Below, piece by piece: positions 63,205 through 64,000 of a stretch of DNA of 64,000 nt (positions within the stretch are counted from its first letter, which is position 1; every line of letters begins with the position of its first letter). The position numbers and the translations under genes are program-made. The stretch comes from Lachnospiraceae bacterium. Its GTDB lineage: Bacteria; Bacillota; Clostridia; Lachnospirales; Lachnospiraceae. The notes below the pieces were generated by a model. It was not told the origin of the DNA. It saw nothing but the letters and a program-made list of their open reading frames with translations, and made no database searches. The stretch covers positions 1 to 64,000 of the forward strand of contig SVFC01000011.1 of NCBI GenBank assembly GCA_015057035.1. Reading direction: 5' to 3'.

Positions 63205-64000
63205 TGGCACCACCTGCTGCCATACCGGTATATAACTGATAGTATTTGCCCTTCTTTTCCAAAAGTTCTTCGTGGTTACCGCGTTCAATAATGCGTCCCT
63301 GCTCCAATACCATAATACAATCACTATTTCGAATAGTAGATAGTCTATGAGCAATAACGAAAGTAGTACGTCCATGCATCAGTTTATCCATACCATCCTG
63401 AACGATACGTTCTGTACGAGTATCGATGGAACTGGTTGCTTCGTCCAAAATGAGTACCGGTGGATCTGCAATGGCGGCACGGGCAATGGCAAGAAGCTGT
63501 CTCTGTCCCTGACTAAGGTTTGCACCATCTCCGGTCAGAACGGTATCATAACCATCTGGCAACTGGCGAATAAAACTATGGGCATTGGCAAGTTTTGCTG
63601 CTGCGATTACTTCTTCGTCTGTGGCATCTAATTTACCATAGCGAATATTTTCACGAACGGTATCTGTAAAAAGATGGGTATCCTGCAATACGATCCCAAG
63701 GGAATGACGCAGGTCGTCTTTTTTAATTTTATTAATGTTGATGCCATCGTAACGGATTTTTCCATCCTGAATATCGTAGAAACGGTTAATCAGGTTGGTG
63801 ATAGTCGTCTTTCCAGCACCTGTAGAACCTACAAAGGCAATCTTCTGTCCTGGTGTTGCAAACATATCTACGTTGTGAAGAACAATCTTCTCTGGAACAT
63901 AGCCAAAATCTACGTCATCGAATACCACATCCCCACATAATGGCACAAGGCTGATGGTACCGTCTTTTTCTGGCTTTTTCCAAGCCCACTCTTCGGTACG
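63197..64000 (-). CDS. ABC exporter ATPase domain, C-terminal part (truncated by window edge)
   Basis: The frame is open to position 64000; a GTG at 63946 is an internal codon. The visible 267 codons hold Walker A GSTGAGKTT, signature LSQGQRQLL, Walker B PVLILDEATSSID and switch His in VIAHRLSTIRN. It is the nucleotide-binding half of an exporter half-transporter; the membrane part and any heterodimer partner lie beyond the edge. Its 3' end overlaps the marR start, so it probably belongs to a MarR-controlled efflux operon. Confidence 0.9.
   Translation of the reverse strand, partial: RTEEWAWKKPEKDGTISLVPLCGDVVFDDVDFGYVPEKIVLHNVDMFATPGQKIAFVGSTGAGKTTITNLINRFYDIQDGKIRYDGININKIKKDDLRHSLGIVLQDTHLFTDTVRENIRYGKLDATDEEVIAAAKLANAHSFIRQLPDGYDTVLTGDGANLSQGQRQLLAIARAAIADPPVLILDEATSSIDTRTERIVQDGMDKLMHGRTTFVIAHRLSTIRNSDCIMVLEQGRIIERGNHEELLEKKGKYYQLYTGMAAGGANG

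Noticed and set aside
62740-63375. Longer 211-residue version of MarR
   Set aside because: The extra 57 residues overlap the ABC ATPase gene in another frame and do not resemble MarR; the ATG at 63204 gives the normal length.

Overview
The window looks like a chromosomal segment of a strictly anaerobic, low-GC Gram-positive gut bacterium, most likely a Lachnospiraceae (Clostridia) member. This rests on AGGAGG-type ribosome binding sites, sigma-A promoters, anaerobic class III ribonucleotide reductase (NrdD/NrdG), GPH sugar symporters, MATE and heterodimeric ABC exporters, LytTR regulation and FliB. Genus cannot be fixed from the sequence alone. No rRNA, tRNA, CRISPR array, transposase or phage gene was seen. 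Almost all genes lie on the minus strand; only three convincing genes are on the plus strand (6110, 54026, 57093).

Layout. 1-5813 (minus) is the N-terminal >1,900 codons of a giant Ser/Ala/Thr-rich surface protein that runs off the left edge. 6110-9694 has a two-domain flavodoxin-fold reductase, a GPH symporter and a CmpB-like membrane protein. 9881-11088 is an operon of three small proteins whose promoter region is nearly identical to the one in front of an extended SDR dehydrogenase at 18945. 11256-20503 holds two paralogous MATE exporters, a heterodimeric ABC exporter, a DegV lipid-binding protein and a papain-like hydrolase. 20636-36113 is a 15-kb co-directional run: two alpha/beta hydrolases, a GGDEF protein, an MFS symporter, the MoxR-DUF58-transglutaminase trio, an OmpR-type two-component pair, a membrane protein, and a hybrid histidine kinase with its receiver protein.

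36312-48781 is a carbohydrate island: GH2 (cytosolic), GH3 (circularly permuted and apparently anchored in the membrane at both ends), GPH symporter, an AgrCA-like LytTR two-component system, a chemoreceptor and a GH51 arabinofuranosidase. Two 14-bp direct repeats spaced 21 bp lie just upstream of the GH2 promoter, which suggests that the adjacent LytTR regulator controls the operon. A plausible flow is: surface GH3 trims an oligosaccharide, the GPH symporter imports the product, and GH2 (and GH51) finish it in the cytosol.

48947-64000 carries housekeeping genes (asnA, nadE, hslO, a methyltransferase, a MraY paralogue, an HMGL-like aldolase, fliB, nrdD/nrdG) and ends with a MarR regulator translationally coupled to a truncated ABC exporter. 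Two non-coding structured elements stand out here: a 254-bp near-palindrome abutting the nadE stop (50028-50281) and a 167-bp multi-hairpin unit overlapping the fliB stop (58163-58329).

The best candidates for something undescribed are the repeated ~40-residue module of the giant surface protein, the shared promoter cassette at 11114 and 18987, the LytTR-repeat control of a glycosidase operon, and the two structured repeats. All functions are read from motifs and family knowledge; no database search was possible.
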